A stretch of 6,592 nt of DNA from Oscillospiraceae bacterium (GTDB lineage Bacteria > Bacillota > Clostridia > Oscillospirales > Oscillospiraceae): assembly GCA_017435245.1 (NCBI GenBank), contig JAFSFK010000059.1:1-6592 (forward strand). The letters are read 5' to 3'. Shown here one piece after another: positions 5,602-6,592 of this stretch. Under the pieces are notes generated by a model, which was not told the origin of the DNA, did not search any database, and was given only the letters and a program-made list of their open reading frames with translations. Both the position numbers and the translations under genes were made by a program. Position 1 is the stretch's first letter, and each line of letters opens with the position of its first letter.

Positions 5602-6387
5602 ATGTCGAAACAAGCGGATACCGTTTTCGCAGAGGTACGGCTCCAGGAGCTGCTCAGCGTCATCAACACCCAGGGCCGTGTCCGGGTCAACGACCTGTGC
5701 AAGCAATTTAATGTGACCCCTGCCACCATTCGTAAGGATCTAACCCGGCTGGAAGAATCCGGACTGATCCGCCGTGTCCACGGCGGTGCCATCAGTCTGG
5801 CGGAAAATGCCAATCTGGAGCTGACTTCCCGGGAGAAGGTGGGCATCCATACCGGGAAAAAGCAGGATATCGCCCGGCGGGCCTGCAAATATGTGAAGCC
5901 CGGACGGGTCATTGCGCTGGATTCCGGCACCACCACTATGGAGCTGGCAAAGCTGATCTGCAATATTCCGGATCTGACGGTGATTACCAATGATCTGACC
6001 ATCGCCCTGTATCTGGAAAAGAATGCCCGGCATACGGTGATCCTGCTGGGGGGTACGGTGCGGACAGATTTCCACTGCACTGTGGGCAGTGCTGTGCTGC
6101 AGATGCTGGATGGCCTGCACATCGATACGGTGTTTCTGGGCACCAACGCCATTGACGCAGATTGGGGTTTGAGTACCCCCAATATGGAGATGGCCAATGT
6201 GAAAAGCAAGCTGATCCAGAATTCCCGGCGGGTGGTTTTGCTGGCGGACAGCTCCAAATTCGGGCGGGTTTCTCTGGCACGCTTTGCAAAGCTGGAACAG
6301 GTGGCTGTGCTGGTGACGGATGCAGATGCAGACCCTGAGGTGCTGGATTCCCTGCGCAATATGGACATAGAAGTGTGTACGGAATAA
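5602..6387 (+). CDS. DeoR-family transcriptional regulator
   Basis: This 261-residue protein has the normal DeoR/GlpR length. The N-terminal winged helix-turn-helix spans about residues 13-63, with the family signature VTPATIRKDLTRLEESGLIR (38-57) followed by RVHGGA. The C-terminal effector domain (about 80-240) shows DSGTTTMELA (107-116), TNDL (129-132), LLGG (148-151), FLGTNAIDADWGLSTPN (178-194), Lys201 and ADSSKFG (215-221). In this family that domain binds phosphorylated sugars or similar metabolites and usually releases a repressor from DNA. The ATG at 5602 follows GAGGTG (5591-5596), which overlaps the deacylase stop codon, so the two genes are translationally close and share one transcript. 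An earlier in-frame start at 5512 would lie deep in the deacylase gene and is not favoured. It probably regulates its own operon through the palindrome at 3890-3920, and perhaps the isomerase-like gene (inference). Confidence 0.93.
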   Translation: MSKQADTVFAEVRLQELLSVINTQGRVRVNDLCKQFNVTPATIRKDLTRLEESGLIRRVHGGAISLAENANLELTSREKVGIHTGKKQDIARRACKYVKPGRVIALDSGTTTMELAKLICNIPDLTVITNDLTIALYLEKNARHTVILLGGTVRTDFHCTVGSAVLQMLDGLHIDTVFLGTNAIDADWGLSTPNMEMANVKSKLIQNSRRVVLLADSSKFGRVSLARFAKLEQVAVLVTDADADPEVLDSLRNMDIEVCTE

Positions 6388-6408
6388 CGGAAAGAGTAAA
6401 TAACGGAA

Positions 6409-6441
6409 GCACCCTTTGGGCATTGCCCAAAGGGTGCATTT
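6409..6441 (+). terminator. Intrinsic terminator of the deacylase-deoR operon
   Basis: GCACCCTTTGGGC (6409-6421) and GCCCAAAGGGTGC (6425-6437) pair perfectly over 13 bp around an ATT loop and are followed by ATTTT. The T-run is short, but the stem is strong and lies 22 bases after the deoR stop codon, exactly where a terminator is expected. It marks the 3' end of the operon that begins at the promoter at 3883. Confidence 0.85.
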
Positions 6442-6450
6442 TGGAAATAC

Positions 6451-6466
6451 AAATTCCGATTTAACG
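6451..6466 (+). repeat. Copy D of the AAATTCC-nn-TTTATCG end motif
   Basis: AAATTCCGATTTAACG matches copy B (2173-2188) at 15 of 16 positions in the same orientation. It lies 13 bases after the terminator stem and is followed at once by a small hairpin, CGCTC/GAGCG (6465-6469, 6474-6478). It would be the left end of an element running off the right side of the window. Confidence 0.55.
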
Positions 6467-6480
6467 CTCTGACGAGCGAA

Positions 6481-6592
6481 TTGAAAATTGAAAGTTGAAA
6501 GTTGAAAATTGTGGTATTTTCCTTCGGAAAATAATTTAAAACGTCGGCGTAGCCGACACAATCATTTTCAATTTTCAATTTTCCATTTTCAA
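6481..6592. repeat. Heptamer repeats in inverted arms flanking two hairpins
   Basis: Four tandem copies of TTGAAAR plus TTG (6481-6511) face an inverted, slightly degenerate array of the same heptamer (6563-6592). The arms agree at about 27 of 30 positions. Between them are TATTTTCC/GGAAAATA (6515-6522, 6526-6533) with a TTC loop and GTCGGC/GCCGAC (6543-6548, 6552-6557) with a GTA loop. No gene is seen here. Such TTGAAAA-type runs are, from memory, frequent intergenic filler in gut Clostridia; unverified. The array may continue past the window. Confidence 0.65.

Noticed and set aside
6383..6408. Direct repeat AATAACGGAA at 6383-6392 and 6399-6408 around the deoR stop codon
   Set aside because: Ten bases in two copies next to a stop codon is more likely slippage or chance than a functional site; no partner signal was found.
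3900..6578. A very long open frame on the - strand opposite the deacylase and regulator genes
   Set aside because: It mirrors codon bias of the + strand genes, which carry clear family motifs, signals and ribosome binding sites. The - frame has none and runs through the terminator and promoter.
1..6592. CRISPR array, tRNA or rRNA genes, riboswitch
   Set aside because: No regularly spaced direct repeats with unique spacers, no cloverleaf or CCA-type tRNA pattern, and no conserved aptamer core was recognised. The heptamer repeats at 6481-6592 have no spacers.

Overview
The window looks like chromosomal DNA of a low-to-mid GC Firmicute, most likely a gut clostridium of the Oscillospiraceae/Ruminococcaceae type. 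This is an inference. It rests on strong GGAGG-type ribosome binding sites, TATAAT-like promoters with TGN extensions, a Gram-positive style lipoprotein signal, and intergenic DNA full of hairpin repeats of a kind I recall from those genomes. No taxonomic marker gene is present. All four genes lie on the + strand.

Layout: positions 1-275 are non-coding. They hold a run of five back-to-back hairpins (11-120), one copy of a 16-base motif, and a probable promoter for the first gene. Positions 276-2174 encode a family-5 (peptide/nickel type) ABC-transporter substrate-binding lipoprotein. Positions 2175-2552 form a gap of about 380 bases with no credible gene. It is almost filled by a MITE-like element (2173-2530) with inverted ends and internal hairpins. 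Positions 2553-3881 encode a short, divergent protein of the L-fucose/L-arabinose isomerase type. A 69-base spacer then holds a near-consensus sigma-70 promoter whose -10 box lies inside a perfect-stem palindrome. Positions 3951-5597 encode an amidohydrolase of the N-acyl-D-amino-acid deacylase (D-aminoacylase) family, and four bases later comes a DeoR-family regulator (5602-6387). A strong hairpin terminator (6409-6441) closes this two-gene operon. The rest of the window is repeat DNA: another copy of the 16-base motif, heptamer repeats and two hairpins.

How the genes may work together (inference): the lipoprotein captures a peptide-like or N-acylated solute. The deacylase removes an acyl group from an N-acyl-D-amino acid or a related amide. 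The isomerase-like protein acts on a sugar or sugar-like moiety. The DeoR protein, whose family usually senses phosphorylated sugars, controls the deacylase operon, perhaps through the palindrome over its promoter. A sugar isomerase fold beside a D-amino-acid deacylase points to a sugar/amino-acid conjugate or a cell-wall-derived compound, but the substrate cannot be read from the sequence. No permease or ATPase of the transporter lies in the window.

The two least expected signals are the promoter-in-palindrome at 3883-3920 and the 16-base motif. The motif occurs four times, at both ends of the 2173-2530 element and next to unrelated repeat cargo at 145-162 and 6451-6466.
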